58,576 bases of DNA from Sphingomonadales bacterium UBA6157 (GCA_002423025.1 DIUN01000018.1:59492-118067), one strand, 5' to 3'. Counted from the stretch's first letter, positions 17,220 through 26,057 are shown. Notes: a model not told the origin generated them from the sequence alone. Program-made: numbers and translations.

Positions 17220-18002
17220 GTGCTCAGGCGACTAGACGCAGTCCAATACATAAAGGACGTTGGCAGCGGGCGGACTCAGCCTGTGATTGCAGCGGCAGAG
17301 GATGACACCGGAAACGTTCATGAGGTCATTCTTAAGTTCGCGTCGCGGTGTTTTATAGGCACTAGTTCGCTGTCCGTTGAAGTAATCGCTGCCTGCCTAG
17401 CCGGTTCGATTGGGCTTCCAATACCCGAGCCCTTCATTGTCGATTTGTCCCCTGAATGGCGCGAGGCTCTGCCTACCAACGTTCGGAGCAGAGTGTCCGA
17501 GTTTGACAACCTAGCCTTTGGTTCCAAGCTGATCTGGCCACAGTGGCCAGCTTGGACAGTCGCCAACCGCTTGAGCCCCGCGATGTTGCAGACCGCCGCA
17601 GAGATATTGGCCTTCGATGCATTCGCAGAGAATTCCGACAGGCTAGAGAATAATCCCAATTGCCTCGTCAGAGGTGACCAACTGATGATTTTCGATCATG
17701 AGTTGGCATTCCCGAGGGCATTGCTCGGAGCAAAGCCGTGGAACATTGGCGGAATGAACGGTCTGACCCAGCCTCCGGGTAGGCATATCTTTCACCGCGA
17801 GTTGGTTGGTCGTGCTGTCGATCATGACGCGATCCGCCAGAAATGGGCAGGCTTGCGCGACGAGGATATAGAGGAGTATGGCACCGCTGTTCCGCTAGAG
17901 TGGCGCGATGAGCCCTTCATTTTTGATATCCTAGCGAAGATTCGACAGGTACGTGATAACCTTGTCGGGTGCATGGTTGAGTTAGAACGGATCTTGCAAT
18001 GA
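17220..18002 (+). CDS. HipA-like kinase-fold protein
   Basis: 260 residues with a GTG start. It resembles the compact HipA-like kinases that lack the N-terminal HipA subdomain. A candidate ATP lysine is K39 (EVILKFAS), the catalytic-loop-like segment is N138-S-D140-R ... N-P-N (AFAENSDRLENNPN), and the metal-binding aspartate is D159 (MIFDHELAF). HipA kinases phosphorylate tRNA synthetases or other translation factors; the target of this subgroup is not known. Base composition is visibly lower in GC than the flanks, with rarer codons (ATA, CTA, TTA, AGA). It overlaps the DUF3037 gene by 4 bases. Confidence 0.75.
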   Translation: MLRRLDAVQYIKDVGSGRTQPVIAAAEDDTGNVHEVILKFASRCFIGTSSLSVEVIAACLAGSIGLPIPEPFIVDLSPEWREALPTNVRSRVSEFDNLAFGSKLIWPQWPAWTVANRLSPAMLQTAAEILAFDAFAENSDRLENNPNCLVRGDQLMIFDHELAFPRALLGAKPWNIGGMNGLTQPPGRHIFHRELVGRAVDHDAIRQKWAGLRDEDIEEYGTAVPLEWRDEPFIFDILAKIRQVRDNLVGCMVELERILQ

Positions 18003-18853
18003 GTCGGCGACCATACAGCTACAGCGTGCTTCGTTACGTACATGACGTTGTCACCGGTGAGTTTGTCAACGTTGGACTGGTCCTGCTTGCGCCCAGTCTG
18101 AGCGGATGTGCTCCGATCGTCCGCTTTGAGTTCAAAGAGCGCGTGCAGCGCTTGCGAAGCCTCTTTCCCGATGTCGATCGTTTGTCGTTTGCGGACGCCA
18201 TACGCGCAATAAGCCGCTCGGCTCGCACGGTGGCAAAGCAAATTGAAAGCGACGGCCTGTTTTCGGAGGGTGACGCGAGAGCCGTGGCCATCCGAATGCT
18301 TCCTCATGATGGCAGTTCCTTGCAGTGGTCCGAGATCGGAACTGGGCTGGCAAAGGACGTCGAAAAGGAGTTCCAAAGGATCGCAGATCGAATGCTTTCG
18401 CATTACGACAAGCGGTCGGAAGCGAAGCGGTCGGACGATGATGTCTGGCGCCCGGTCCGTAACGCGATTCTTGAGCGTAACATGCGCATTGAGTTCGAGA
18501 GCAAGGTTGTCCGAGGTGAGCTTGATGCGATCGAATTCACGCACGCTTGGAAGAACGGAAAGATCCATGCTTATGAGCCGTTATCATTCGACCTCGCCGA
18601 CGCCGAGAACATCAAGAACAAGGCGCGTCGCTGGGTAGGGCATCTCTCAACGGTGGTCGTGGGAGCGCACGATGAATTTCAGGCTCACTTTATCGTAGGC
18701 AGGCCAACGGATCCCCGGCTCCTCGATTCGTATGTCGATGCGGTTAAGTTGCTGCGGTCGGCTGCAGGGGAGCCGGAGGTCTACGAAGAGGCTCAAATCC
18801 CTGAGCTGGTTGACAGGCTTGAGGATAGCTACCGGCGCCACTTGAACGCCTAA
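17999..18853 (+). CDS. DUF3037 protein
   Basis: 284 residues matching DUF3037: the N-terminus YSYSVLRYVHDVVTGEFVNVGLVLLAP is the family signature. The rest is largely helical with charged segments and no catalytic motif I recognise. Genes of this family are often found directly beside a HipA-like kinase, as here (ATGA overlap), which suggests an obligate pair such as a two-component toxin/antitoxin-like or defence module. Low GC like its partner, so probably acquired together. Confidence 0.82.
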   Translation: MSRRPYSYSVLRYVHDVVTGEFVNVGLVLLAPSLSGCAPIVRFEFKERVQRLRSLFPDVDRLSFADAIRAISRSARTVAKQIESDGLFSEGDARAVAIRMLPHDGSSLQWSEIGTGLAKDVEKEFQRIADRMLSHYDKRSEAKRSDDDVWRPVRNAILERNMRIEFESKVVRGELDAIEFTHAWKNGKIHAYEPLSFDLADAENIKNKARRWVGHLSTVVVGAHDEFQAHFIVGRPTDPRLLDSYVDAVKLLRSAAGEPEVYEEAQIPELVDRLEDSYRRHLNA

Positions 18854-18885
18854 CACCCGGCGAAGGACGCTTTCCGCTTACTGGT

Positions 18886-19041
18886 TTAATTGACTATACG
18901 TCTGAAGCGGGGCGCAAAGCTGATTATCGGCGCGGCGCACTATTAGAGTACGCTAGCTTCCTTACCAGCCGCTACAATGGGCTTATGGCGCTGTTCAAGG
19001 CCGCACCCGAGGAAAAGGCGCAGGCTAAGCTGGACCTGTAG
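18886..19041 (+). pseudogene. Broken ORF fragment
   Basis: A frame without a usable start encodes LIDYTSEAGRKADYRRGA, then LLEYASFLTSRYNGLMALF and ends KAQAKLDL-stop. It reads like the C-terminus of a real helical protein, and its lower GC matches the island genes before it. I cannot name the family. It probably is the tail of a gene truncated at the island's right end. Confidence 0.4.
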
Positions 19042-19081
19042 CGCGGACCCCCACCCCGCTCGCCCGAAGCCGTGCGAGTCG

Positions 19082-19221
19082 CCCTCCCCGCAAGGGGGAG
19101 GGAGAGGGGTTTGGGGCTGAGGCCCCAACTGCCGGAGGCGTGTTTTTGTGGCGGGGGGCGGCAACACCCTCACCCGGGCCACCTGCGGCGTCTCTCCCCT
19201 CTCCCGCGGGCGGGAGAGGGG
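19082..19221. repeat. Cluster of GC-rich palindromes between island and cobT
   Basis: Three hairpins in 140 bases: CCCTCCCC/GGGGAGGG (19082-19102), TTGGGGC/GCCCCAA (about 19111-19128), and a perfect 11-bp stem CCCCTCTCCCG/CGGGAGAGGGG with a 4-base loop (19196-19221). The sequence style matches the dispersed intergenic palindromes common in high-GC proteobacteria. The last one directly abuts the cobT stop and may double as its terminator. Confidence 0.7.
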
Positions 19222-19224
19222 GGC

Positions 19225-21072
19225 TTAGCGGCGGGCCTTCTTGCCGTCGGCTTCGAACAGGCTGGCGAGTTGGTCGATGAGGGTGCCGCCGAGTTGTTCG
19301 GCGTCCATGATGGTGACGGCCTTGGCGTAATAGCGCGTCACGTCATGGCCGATGCCCACGGCGATCAGTTCCACCGGCGAGCGGCCTTCGATATATTTGA
19401 TGACCTGGCGGAGGTGGCGCTCGAGATAGTTGCCGCTGTTCACCGAGAGGGTGGAATCATCGACGGGGGCGCCGTCTGAAATCACCATCAGGATGCGCCG
19501 GTCCTCGCGGCGGGCGAGCAGGCGGTCGTGGGCCCAGAGCAGGGCCTCGCCGTCGATGTTCTCCTTGAGCAGGCCTTCGCGCATCATCAGCCCGAGGTTC
19601 TTGCGGGCGCGGCGCCACGGGGCATCGGCCTGCTTGTAGACGATGTGGCGCAGATCGTTGAGGCGGCCGGGCTTTACCGGGCGGCCATCGGCGAGCCATT
19701 TCTCGCGGGAGAGGCCGCCCTTCCAGGCGCGGGTGGTGAAGCCGAGGATCTCGGTTTTCACGGCGCAGCGCTCGAGCGTGCGGGCGAGAATATCGGCGCA
19801 GATGGCGGCGATGGAGATCGGGCGGCCGCGCATCGAGCCTGAGTTGTCGATGAGCAGCGTCACCACCGTATCGCGGAACTTGGTGTCCTGCTCCACCTTG
19901 TAGCTGAGCGCATAGGTCGGGTTGGTGACGATGCGGACGAGGCGCGCGGCATCGAGCAGGCCCTCCTCCTGGTCGAAGTCCCAGCTGCGGTTCTGCTGTG
20001 CCATCAGCCGGCGCTGCAGCCGGTTGGCGAGCTTGGTGACGGCGGATTGCAGCGGCACCAGCTGCTGGTCGAGATAGCCGCGCAGGCGGGTCAGCTCCTC
20101 GGCGTCGCAAAGCTCCTCGGCGCTGACGATCTCGTCATTGGCGCTGGTGTAGGCACGATAATCGAAATCGCGCGGCAGGTCGGACATCGGCAGGTTGGGC
20201 CGCCACGGGGTCATGCCCTCCTGGCCCTCCTCGCCCATCTCGGCCTCGGAGACCATGTCGGTATCCATCTCGACTTCGCGGCTTTCACCGGATTCGGCGT
20301 CGTCCTGCGAATCCTCGGCGCGGGTCTCGGTGCTTTCGTCCTGGCCGCCCTGGTCCTGGTCCTGCTCCTCGCCCTGGTCGCCCTGGCTCTCGTCGTTCTC
20401 CTGCTCGTCCTGCTGCTCGCCTTCCTCCGGCTCGGCATCCGGATCGGCGCCAAGGCCGAGGTCGGACAGCACGCGGCGCATCACCTGGGCAAAGGCGGCC
20501 TGGTCATCCTGCTTTTGCGCCAGCTCATCAAGGTGGGTGCCGGCGGCGGTCTCGATGGTGTCCCGCACCATGTCCACGGCGTCCTGCGCCACCTTGGGGG
20601 GCGGGGTGCCGGTGAGCCGCTCGCGCACCAGCAGGCCGAGCGCGGTGGCCAGCGGCACTTCATCCGGAGTGCGGGCGCGCACGATCGGGTCGGCCCGCAC
20701 GCGCATCTCGGTCATCCGATCGAGGTTTTTCGCCACGCCGAGCATCTCGCCGCTGCCCAGCGCCTCGATACGGGCCTGCTCCACACTGTTCCAGATGTCC
20801 CGCGCCAGGCCGGCCTCCGGCTGGTCGATATTGTGCAGCTTGGCATCGTGATGGCGGCGGCGCAGGGCAAAACTGTCTGCCCAGCCGCGCACTTCCGCCA
20901 CCTGCTCGGCGGGCAGCGCCCGGCCCGGCTGGGGCACACGCGCCTGGTCACCAAAGCACGAGGGCTTGTCGGCCGTATAGGCCACCTCCACGCCCGGCGC
21001 ATGGCCGAGCGCCCGCAGTGCGGCGGCCGTGGCCTGGCGGAAGTCTTCCAGGGGGTTTTCAGGGGCGGACAT
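19225..21072 (-). CDS. cobT: Cobaltochelatase subunit CobT
   Basis: CobT with CobS and CobN inserts cobalt into hydrogenobyrinate a,c-diamide in the aerobic cobalamin route. At 615 residues it is the expected length. A long acidic linker (DAEPEEGEQQDEQENDES and on, about residues 205-270) precedes the C-terminal von Willebrand A domain with the MIDAS motif LLIDNSGSMRG. CobT-like proteins can also serve as AAA+ partners of other chelatase-like systems. CobS lies 27 bases upstream on the same strand; no cobN or other cob genes are in the window, so the pair is split from its large subunit. Confidence 0.95.
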   Translation of the reverse strand: MSAPENPLEDFRQATAAALRALGHAPGVEVAYTADKPSCFGDQARVPQPGRALPAEQVAEVRGWADSFALRRRHHDAKLHNIDQPEAGLARDIWNSVEQARIEALGSGEMLGVAKNLDRMTEMRVRADPIVRARTPDEVPLATALGLLVRERLTGTPPPKVAQDAVDMVRDTIETAAGTHLDELAQKQDDQAAFAQVMRRVLSDLGLGADPDAEPEEGEQQDEQENDESQGDQGEEQDQDQGGQDESTETRAEDSQDDAESGESREVEMDTDMVSEAEMGEEGQEGMTPWRPNLPMSDLPRDFDYRAYTSANDEIVSAEELCDAEELTRLRGYLDQQLVPLQSAVTKLANRLQRRLMAQQNRSWDFDQEEGLLDAARLVRIVTNPTYALSYKVEQDTKFRDTVVTLLIDNSGSMRGRPISIAAICADILARTLERCAVKTEILGFTTRAWKGGLSREKWLADGRPVKPGRLNDLRHIVYKQADAPWRRARKNLGLMMREGLLKENIDGEALLWAHDRLLARREDRRILMVISDGAPVDDSTLSVNSGNYLERHLRQVIKYIEGRSPVELIAVGIGHDVTRYYAKAVTIMDAEQLGGTLIDQLASLFEADGKKARR

Positions 21073-21099
21073 GGGTGGAGACAGGTTCCCGGATGCAGG

Positions 21100-22098
21100 C
21101 TAGCGCCGCGCCTTGACGGCGATGCTCTCCGGCAGCTCCTCGCCGAAGACGCGCTGGTAATATTCCGCCACGATGCCGCGCTCGGCTTCATCGCACTTGT
21201 TGAGGAAGCTGAGGCGGAAGGCGAAGCCGATGTTGCCGCCGAAGATCTCGGCGTTCTGGGCCCAGGTGATGACGGTGCGCGGGCTCATCACGGTGCTGAT
21301 GTCCCCGGCGATGAAGCCGGCGCGGGTCATGTCCGCCACCTTCACCATGTTCGCCACCTGCTTGCGGCCGGCATCGGAATCAAAGCCCTTGACCTTGGCG
21401 ACAACGATGGCGGTTTCCGTGTGGTGCGGCAGGTAGTTGAGCGTGGTGACGATGTTCCAGCGGTCCATCTGGCCCTGGTTGATCTGCTGGGTGCCATGGT
21501 AAAGCCCGGTGGTGTCTCCAAGGCCGACGGTGTTGGCGGTGGCGAACAGGCGGAACCACGGGTTGGGGCGGATGACGCGGTTCTGATCGAGCAGAGTCAG
21601 CTTGCCCTCCACTTCCAGCACGCGCTGGATGACGAACATCACGTCTGGCCGGCCGGCGTCATACTCGTCGAACACCAGCGCCGTGGGGGTTTGCAGCGCC
21701 CAGGGCAGCAGGCCCTCGCGGAATTCCGTAACCTGCTGGCCGTCGCGCAGCACGATCGCGTCCTTGCCGATGAGATCGATGCGGCTGATGTGGCTATCGA
21801 GGTTGATGCGGATGCACGGCCAGTTGAGCCGCGCCGCCACCTGCTCGATGTGCGTGGACTTTCCGGTGCCGTGATAGCCCTGGATCATCACGCGGCGGTT
21901 GAAGGCGAAGCCGGCGAGGATGGCCAGCGTGGTGTCCGGATCGAACACATAGCTCGGGTCCAGATCGGGCACGCGTTCGTCCGCGACCGAAAAGGCCGGA
22001 ACCTGCAAATCGATATCGACGCCGAAGACTTCGCGCGCATCGACACTGGTATCGGGCGCATCAAGGGCGGTTTGGTGGGATTGGGGAGCAGTGGCCAC
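21100..22098 (-). CDS. cobS: Cobaltochelatase ATPase subunit CobS
   Basis: The AAA+ subunit of aerobic cobaltochelatase, 332 residues. Walker A is GYHGTGKSTHIEQVA, Walker B is ALVFDEYDAG, and the sensor region is FRLFATANTVGLGDTTGLY. The N-terminus VFGVDIDLQVPAFSVADERVP is typical of CobS. It is followed on the same strand by cobT (27 bases) and preceded by a J-domain gene whose stop lies 5 bases before the CobS start, a common alphaproteobacterial order. Confidence 0.96.
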   Translation of the reverse strand: MATAPQSHQTALDAPDTSVDAREVFGVDIDLQVPAFSVADERVPDLDPSYVFDPDTTLAILAGFAFNRRVMIQGYHGTGKSTHIEQVAARLNWPCIRINLDSHISRIDLIGKDAIVLRDGQQVTEFREGLLPWALQTPTALVFDEYDAGRPDVMFVIQRVLEVEGKLTLLDQNRVIRPNPWFRLFATANTVGLGDTTGLYHGTQQINQGQMDRWNIVTTLNYLPHHTETAIVVAKVKGFDSDAGRKQVANMVKVADMTRAGFIAGDISTVMSPRTVITWAQNAEIFGGNIGFAFRLSFLNKCDEAERGIVAEYYQRVFGEELPESIAVKARR

Positions 22099-22103
22099 GG
22101 TGT

Positions 22104-22663
22104 TCAGGACTCCGATCGGAAGGCTTTGGCGGATTTGAGATGCGTATAGGCGTTGACGACGGCCTGCAACTTTCCTTCCTGCGTGCGGTCACCCGCGTTG
22201 CTGTCAGGATGGTAGCGGCGAACCAGTCGCTTGTAGGCGCGGCGGACATCGGCGGCCCCTGCCGCATCTGTGAGGCCAAGGGCGGAGAGCGCCTGTGCGT
22301 CCCCAAAGCCGGACCAGCGGCGCGGCGCGGGGGCGGGCTTTTTTTCACCGGGAAACAGATCATGCGCATCGCCGAAGCTGAAGGCCGGGCGGCCCTTTTG
22401 CGTGACGGTCTGCTCCCAGCCGGCCAGTGGGGACTGGGCCTCGTGGATCTCGTCTGGGCTGAGGCCATCGAAAAAATTGTAGCGGGCGTTGAAGGCGCGG
22501 ACATGATCGAGGCAGAAGAACTGCCAGCCGCCGGCATCTCCCGGCACGCGGTTGGAGCGCGGGGCGCGAAACTCGCCGGGCAGGGCGCAGCCGGGGTGCT
22601 CGCACTGCGCCGGCTCCGGCCGCTCGATGCGTCCGTGCAGGCGGGCGCCCTTGGGGCGATCAT
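22104..22663 (-). CDS. J-domain (DnaJ-like) protein with N-terminal Cys motif; start or frame uncertain
   Basis: The C-terminal ~65 residues are a J domain (ALSALGLTDAAGAADVRRAYKRLVRRYHPDSNAG, HPD present) that would stimulate Hsp70. Upstream are RLHGRIERP, then CEHPGC and FFCLDHVRAFN, a probable zinc-binding region of this alphaproteobacterial family. The frame with these motifs has no ATG, GTG or TTG in a suitable place before RLHGRI. An ATG at 22663 (MIAP...) is in a neighbouring frame and would join correctly only with one extra base near 22651-22657 (the TTGGGG run). So this is either a frameshift, a sequence error or a rare ATT start. Confidence 0.72.
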
Positions 22664-22748
22664 GCGGGGCAGTGGAAATTTGCGTTTGGTCCCTTGGGTG
22701 TGACGGGGCATGGACTATAGATGCCGGCGAGGCTGTGAAAGGGTGAAG

Positions 22749-23021
22749 ATGGGACCTGTAGCGCGGGAAATCGAGACGCGGCTCCGTGCCGCACTGGCAC
22801 CGGAGCGGCTGGAGATCATCGATGACAGCGAGTCGCACCGCGGCCACGCCGGGCATGATGGCGCCGGCGAAAGCCATTTTACCGTGGTGCTGACAGCGGC
22901 GGCCTTTGCCGGGCTGAACCGCGTGGCGCGGCAGCGGGCGGTGTATGCGGCGCTGGGGGACCTGATGACAGGCCGCGTGCACGCGCTGATCATCAAGGCG
23001 TCGGCGCCGGGAGAGGCCTGA
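22749..23021 (+). CDS. bolA: BolA-family protein
   Basis: A 90-residue BolA protein starting MGPVAREIETRLRAALAPERLEIIDDSESHRGH, with the class-defining histidine in the SHFTVVL strand and a C-terminal helix DLMTGRVHALIIKA. BolA proteins partner monothiol glutaredoxins in Fe-S trafficking and act in stress and envelope regulation. It is divergent from the dnaJ-like gene, an arrangement frequent in alphaproteobacteria. Its TGA overlaps the next gene's ATG (TGATG). Confidence 0.93.
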   Translation: MGPVAREIETRLRAALAPERLEIIDDSESHRGHAGHDGAGESHFTVVLTAAAFAGLNRVARQRAVYAALGDLMTGRVHALIIKASAPGEA

Positions 23022-24091
23022 TGCGGCGCGCGCTGTGGCTGCTGGCGGTGCTGGCGATGCAGCCTGCGCAGGCGGCGACCGAGCGTGTCGGCAGCCTTGG
23101 CGGCATCGCGGTGATCGACAGGCTCGATGTGGCGGACCTGCCGGCGGGCCAGACACAGCGCTTCTGGTTCCGCGCCGGAGACAGCCAGATCGGCCAGGAC
23201 TGGTTGGTGCCGGTGATCGTGGTGAAGGGCGCCAGGCCGGGGCCGCGGCTGCTGGTGACGGCCGGCATCCATGGCGATGAGCTGAACGGCATCGATGTCA
23301 TCCACCAGCTGGTGCGCGGGCTGGCGCCGGCAGACCTGGCCGGGACGCTGGTGGCGGTGCCGGGGCTCAACACGCCGGGGCTGTTGCGGAGCACCCGCGA
23401 GTTCACGCCGGATTATTCGCACGCCAGCCCCAATCTCAACCGCGAGATGCCGGGGGACGAGAATGGCGACGGCGTGGAGCACTATGCCGGGCGGCTGTGG
23501 CACCGGCTGCTGCGCCCCAATGCCGATGAAGCGGTGGACCTGCACACCCAATCGCGCGGCACCGCCTATGTGCTCTATGCCTTTGCCTCGACGCCGCGGG
23601 CGCAGCGCATGGCGAACCTGATGGGGCCGGATGTCATCAAGCTCGATACGGGCGAGAAAGGCGCGCTGGAGAATGAGCTGGTGCGCGATGGCGTGCCGGC
23701 GATCACGCTGGAGCTAGGCACGCCCGAGGTGTTCAACCCCGAGATGGTGCGCCGGGGCCTGGCCGGCCTGCACAATCTGATGCGGGAAAAGGGCATGATC
23801 GCCGGAGCCGTGGTGGAGCCGAAGGGTGTGTTCACCGGCAACAGGCTGGCGGTGGTGCGGGCGCCGCGCGGCGGCTGGGCCAGGCTGCTGGTGCCGCTGG
23901 GCGGCATGGCGCGCAAGGGCGAGCCGGTGGCGACCATGGCCGATGCCTTTGGCCGCATCACCGATACGCTGCTGGCGCCCGAGTCCGGCCGGATCAGCGC
24001 CAGCTTCACCGACCCGCGGCGGGAGCGCGGCAGCACCATCGTGCGAATCATCCATATGTCGGATGCGCCGGAGTGCCGGGAGGGCTGCTGA
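23021..24091 (+). CDS. Exported succinylglutamate desuccinylase/aspartoacylase-type (M14) hydrolase
   Basis: 356 residues with a signal peptide (LLAVLAMQPAQA). The zinc site of the AstE/AspA-like M14 group is visible as GIHGDELNG (H-x-x-E) near residue 87 and the third ligand in VDLHTQSRG near residue 170. The C-terminal part (GVFTGNRLAVVRAPRGGWARLLVPLG ... MARKGEPVATMAD) resembles a small lipoyl-like beta barrel of this group. Being exported, it likely cleaves an acylated amino acid or amide in the periplasm; the substrate is unknown. Translationally coupled to bolA. Confidence 0.85.
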   Translation: MRRALWLLAVLAMQPAQAATERVGSLGGIAVIDRLDVADLPAGQTQRFWFRAGDSQIGQDWLVPVIVVKGARPGPRLLVTAGIHGDELNGIDVIHQLVRGLAPADLAGTLVAVPGLNTPGLLRSTREFTPDYSHASPNLNREMPGDENGDGVEHYAGRLWHRLLRPNADEAVDLHTQSRGTAYVLYAFASTPRAQRMANLMGPDVIKLDTGEKGALENELVRDGVPAITLELGTPEVFNPEMVRRGLAGLHNLMREKGMIAGAVVEPKGVFTGNRLAVVRAPRGGWARLLVPLGGMARKGEPVATMADAFGRITDTLLAPESGRISASFTDPRRERGSTIVRIIHMSDAPECREGC

Positions 24092-24136
24092 GGCTGTTGC
24101 CGTTTCGAGCGCGTAGCGCTAGGGGGCGCGGGTATT

Positions 24137-24211
24137 GCCGGATTAGCTCAGCGGTAGAGCAGCGGTTTTGTAAACCGAAGGTCGGGGGTTCAATCCCCTC
24201 ATCCGGCACCA
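24137..24211 (+). tRNA. tRNA-Thr (anticodon TGT)
   Basis: The acceptor stem GCCGGAT / ATCCGGC closes with discriminator A and an encoded CCA. The D-arm is GCTC...GAGC, the anticodon loop TTTGTAA gives anticodon TGT (reads ACA), and the T-arm is GGGGG TTCAATC CCCTC. 75 nt including CCA. It lies at the junction between core genes and the five-gene exported operon; I found no second copy of its 3' end at the far side of that operon. Confidence 0.97.
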
Positions 24212-24335
24212 TTCCTTCCAATTTTCCGAGGTGCGGCGGCAAGGCGAAGCGCGCTCCGCGTGTTCGCGCCGCATTTCCGCAAGCCGTGGTCGCTTTATTG
24301 CCCGTCCTCTTTGGGGGTCACGTCATCACCTGCCG

Positions 24336-24638
24336 TCAGTTTGGAGACGGTTTTTGCGGCGCCAGATTTGTGGAAAGATACGTGACAACTTTGTTGTACT
24401 CATCGTCAGTCAGCACGGCGCCCTGGCCGATCATGATGCTGACGGCCTCTTCCCATTCGGCTGGCGATCTCGGCTGAGCGACGATGACATCCACGCCGTG
24501 GCACCGGGTACAGGAGTCCATGATCTGTTGTTTGCCGGGGCCTTCAGGCAGGCTGATCCCCTGCGCAAGAGCTGTTGCGCCAGCAAGTGCGCCGGAGCCT
24601 GCAATCACCGAAACCAGAACCGCTCGAAAGCGCGTCAT
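24336..24638 (-). CDS. Small periplasmic cytochrome c
   Basis: 100 residues: a Sec signal (MTRFRAVLVSVIAGSGALAGATALAQ), then the haem-binding C-T-R-C-H motif (MDSCTRCHGVDVI) and a probable Met ligand in SIMIGQGAVLTDDEY. GGAGAC lies just before the ATG at 24638. It is the last gene of five in one direction; two upstream genes are PQQ-type dehydrogenases, so this is the likely electron acceptor carrying electrons toward the respiratory chain. Confidence 0.88.
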   Translation of the reverse strand: MTRFRAVLVSVIAGSGALAGATALAQGISLPEGPGKQQIMDSCTRCHGVDVIVAQPRSPAEWEEAVSIMIGQGAVLTDDEYNKVVTYLSTNLAPQKPSPN

Positions 24639-24722
24639 CAATGTCTCCACCCTGAGGCACGACACACCATGTCGGTCGCGCCTCGATCATTCGCGAAAAA
24701 TGCAGCGTTGCCAGCCGGCATG

Positions 24723-26057
24723 TCAGTCCGGCGCAGGCTCCGCGCTGCCGGGATTGGTGCTCGAACCTGCATCTGCCGGCGGTTCCAGCCGCAGCAACAT
24801 GCCGTCGGTATCATTCGGTCCCCGCAAGCGACCCTCCGTCAGCACGTAGATATTGCCGTCCGGTCCCTGCCGAATATCGCGGAAGCGGATGCCAAGCTCG
24901 TTCAACATCGTATCACCCTGCCGCACAAAGTCGCCGCGGATGACCATCTGGGCAATTTTCTTCGTGCTGGCGCCGGCCACAATCAAACTTCCCTTCAACC
25001 GGGGAAATTTGTCACCTGTGTAGAAAAACATGTTTTCAGGATTGAAGTTGGGATTCCAGAAAAACAGCGGATCATCCATGCCATCCCGATGAAATGGCTG
25101 ATCGGATACCAGGCTGCCGGAATAATTTCGGCCCAGGGACACCAGCGGCCATCCATAGTTGTGCCCGGGCAGCACCCGGTTGATCTCGTCGCCGCCCGCA
25201 GGCCCGAATTCGCAAACCCACATTGCCCCGGTCTTGGGGTCCCACGCCATGCCATACACATTGCGGTGGCCATAGCTGTAGATCTCGCCCTTCGCTCCGG
25301 GCACGCTCACGAACGGGTTGTCAGGCGGAACGGAACCATCATCACGAACACGCAGGATCTTGCCGATGTGGCTGCCAAGCTGCTGTGCCTGGGGGCGAGC
25401 GCTGGACTGGTCACTGGCGGTCGTGCCATCGCGATCACCGACACTGATATAGAGCATGCCGTCGGGCCCGAAGACCATTCTGCCGCCATAGGTGCCGAGC
25501 GGACTTTCCCATGCCTCGGTGACGAGAATATCCTGCACCGATGTCAGGCGGTCCTTGTCAAAACGGGCGCGGGCAATCGCCAGCGTCGTGCCCTTTTGAG
25601 GCTCCCTGTCCTTGGTGTAGGAAATGTAGAGCAGGTTGTTCCGCACAAAGTCGGGATGCAGGACAATGTCATGCAGGCCGCCCAGGCCGACGTTGTTGAA
25701 GGCCGGCAGACCGGCAACGGGCGTGGGATCGAGAACACCATCCCTCACCACACGAAGGCGTCCGGGTCTCTCGGTCAGCAGAATGGTGCGTCCATCGGGC
25801 AGGAACACCATCCCGTCCGGATGGGATAATCCTTCCGCCAGCTTGACGACGCGGATGGGCATGCCGCCCTGGCTCTTGAGCACGACCGGCTTGTCGACCG
25901 CGGCGCCGGTCAGGGCATCGGATGGATAATTGCGGGCGATCTGCGCAGGCGTCAGTGGTGACGTCACGCCCGGCGTATCGACTGGTTGGGCAAAGGCAGC
26001 CGCTTGCGTCATCACCATGACCGCTGCGATGATATGAGGCCTTGAGCGAAACGTCAT
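24723..26057 (-). CDS. PQQ-dependent aldose sugar dehydrogenase-type protein (GSDH/YliI family)
   Basis: 444 residues with a Sec signal (ending AAAFAQ). It is a six-bladed propeller of the soluble aldose/sorbosone dehydrogenase family. The catalytic histidine region is VGLGGLHDIVLHPDF, followed by TYGGRMVFGPDGMLYISVGDRDG, HIGKILRVRDDG, YGHRNVYGMAWDP and EFGPAGGDEINRVLPGHNYGWP. It would oxidise a sugar or similar alcohol in the periplasm using PQQ and calcium. No PQQ biosynthesis genes are in the window. The gap to the PQQ dehydrogenase gene is 67 bases, to the cytochrome 84. Confidence 0.9.
   Translation of the reverse strand: MTFRSRPHIIAAVMVMTQAAAFAQPVDTPGVTSPLTPAQIARNYPSDALTGAAVDKPVVLKSQGGMPIRVVKLAEGLSHPDGMVFLPDGRTILLTERPGRLRVVRDGVLDPTPVAGLPAFNNVGLGGLHDIVLHPDFVRNNLLYISYTKDREPQKGTTLAIARARFDKDRLTSVQDILVTEAWESPLGTYGGRMVFGPDGMLYISVGDRDGTTASDQSSARPQAQQLGSHIGKILRVRDDGSVPPDNPFVSVPGAKGEIYSYGHRNVYGMAWDPKTGAMWVCEFGPAGGDEINRVLPGHNYGWPLVSLGRNYSGSLVSDQPFHRDGMDDPLFFWNPNFNPENMFFYTGDKFPRLKGSLIVAGASTKKIAQMVIRGDFVRQGDTMLNELGIRFRDIRQGPDGNIYVLTEGRLRGPNDTDGMLLRLEPPADAGSSTNPGSAEPAPD

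Noticed and set aside
20211..20453. Repetitive acidic-codon stretch in cobT as a separate gene
   Set aside because: It is the known acidic linker of CobT; the other-frame reading is a shadow.
20047..22149. A 700-codon open frame on the plus strand opposite cobT and cobS
   Set aside because: It is antisense to two certain genes; long shadows are expected in ~70% GC DNA and its sequence has no family features.
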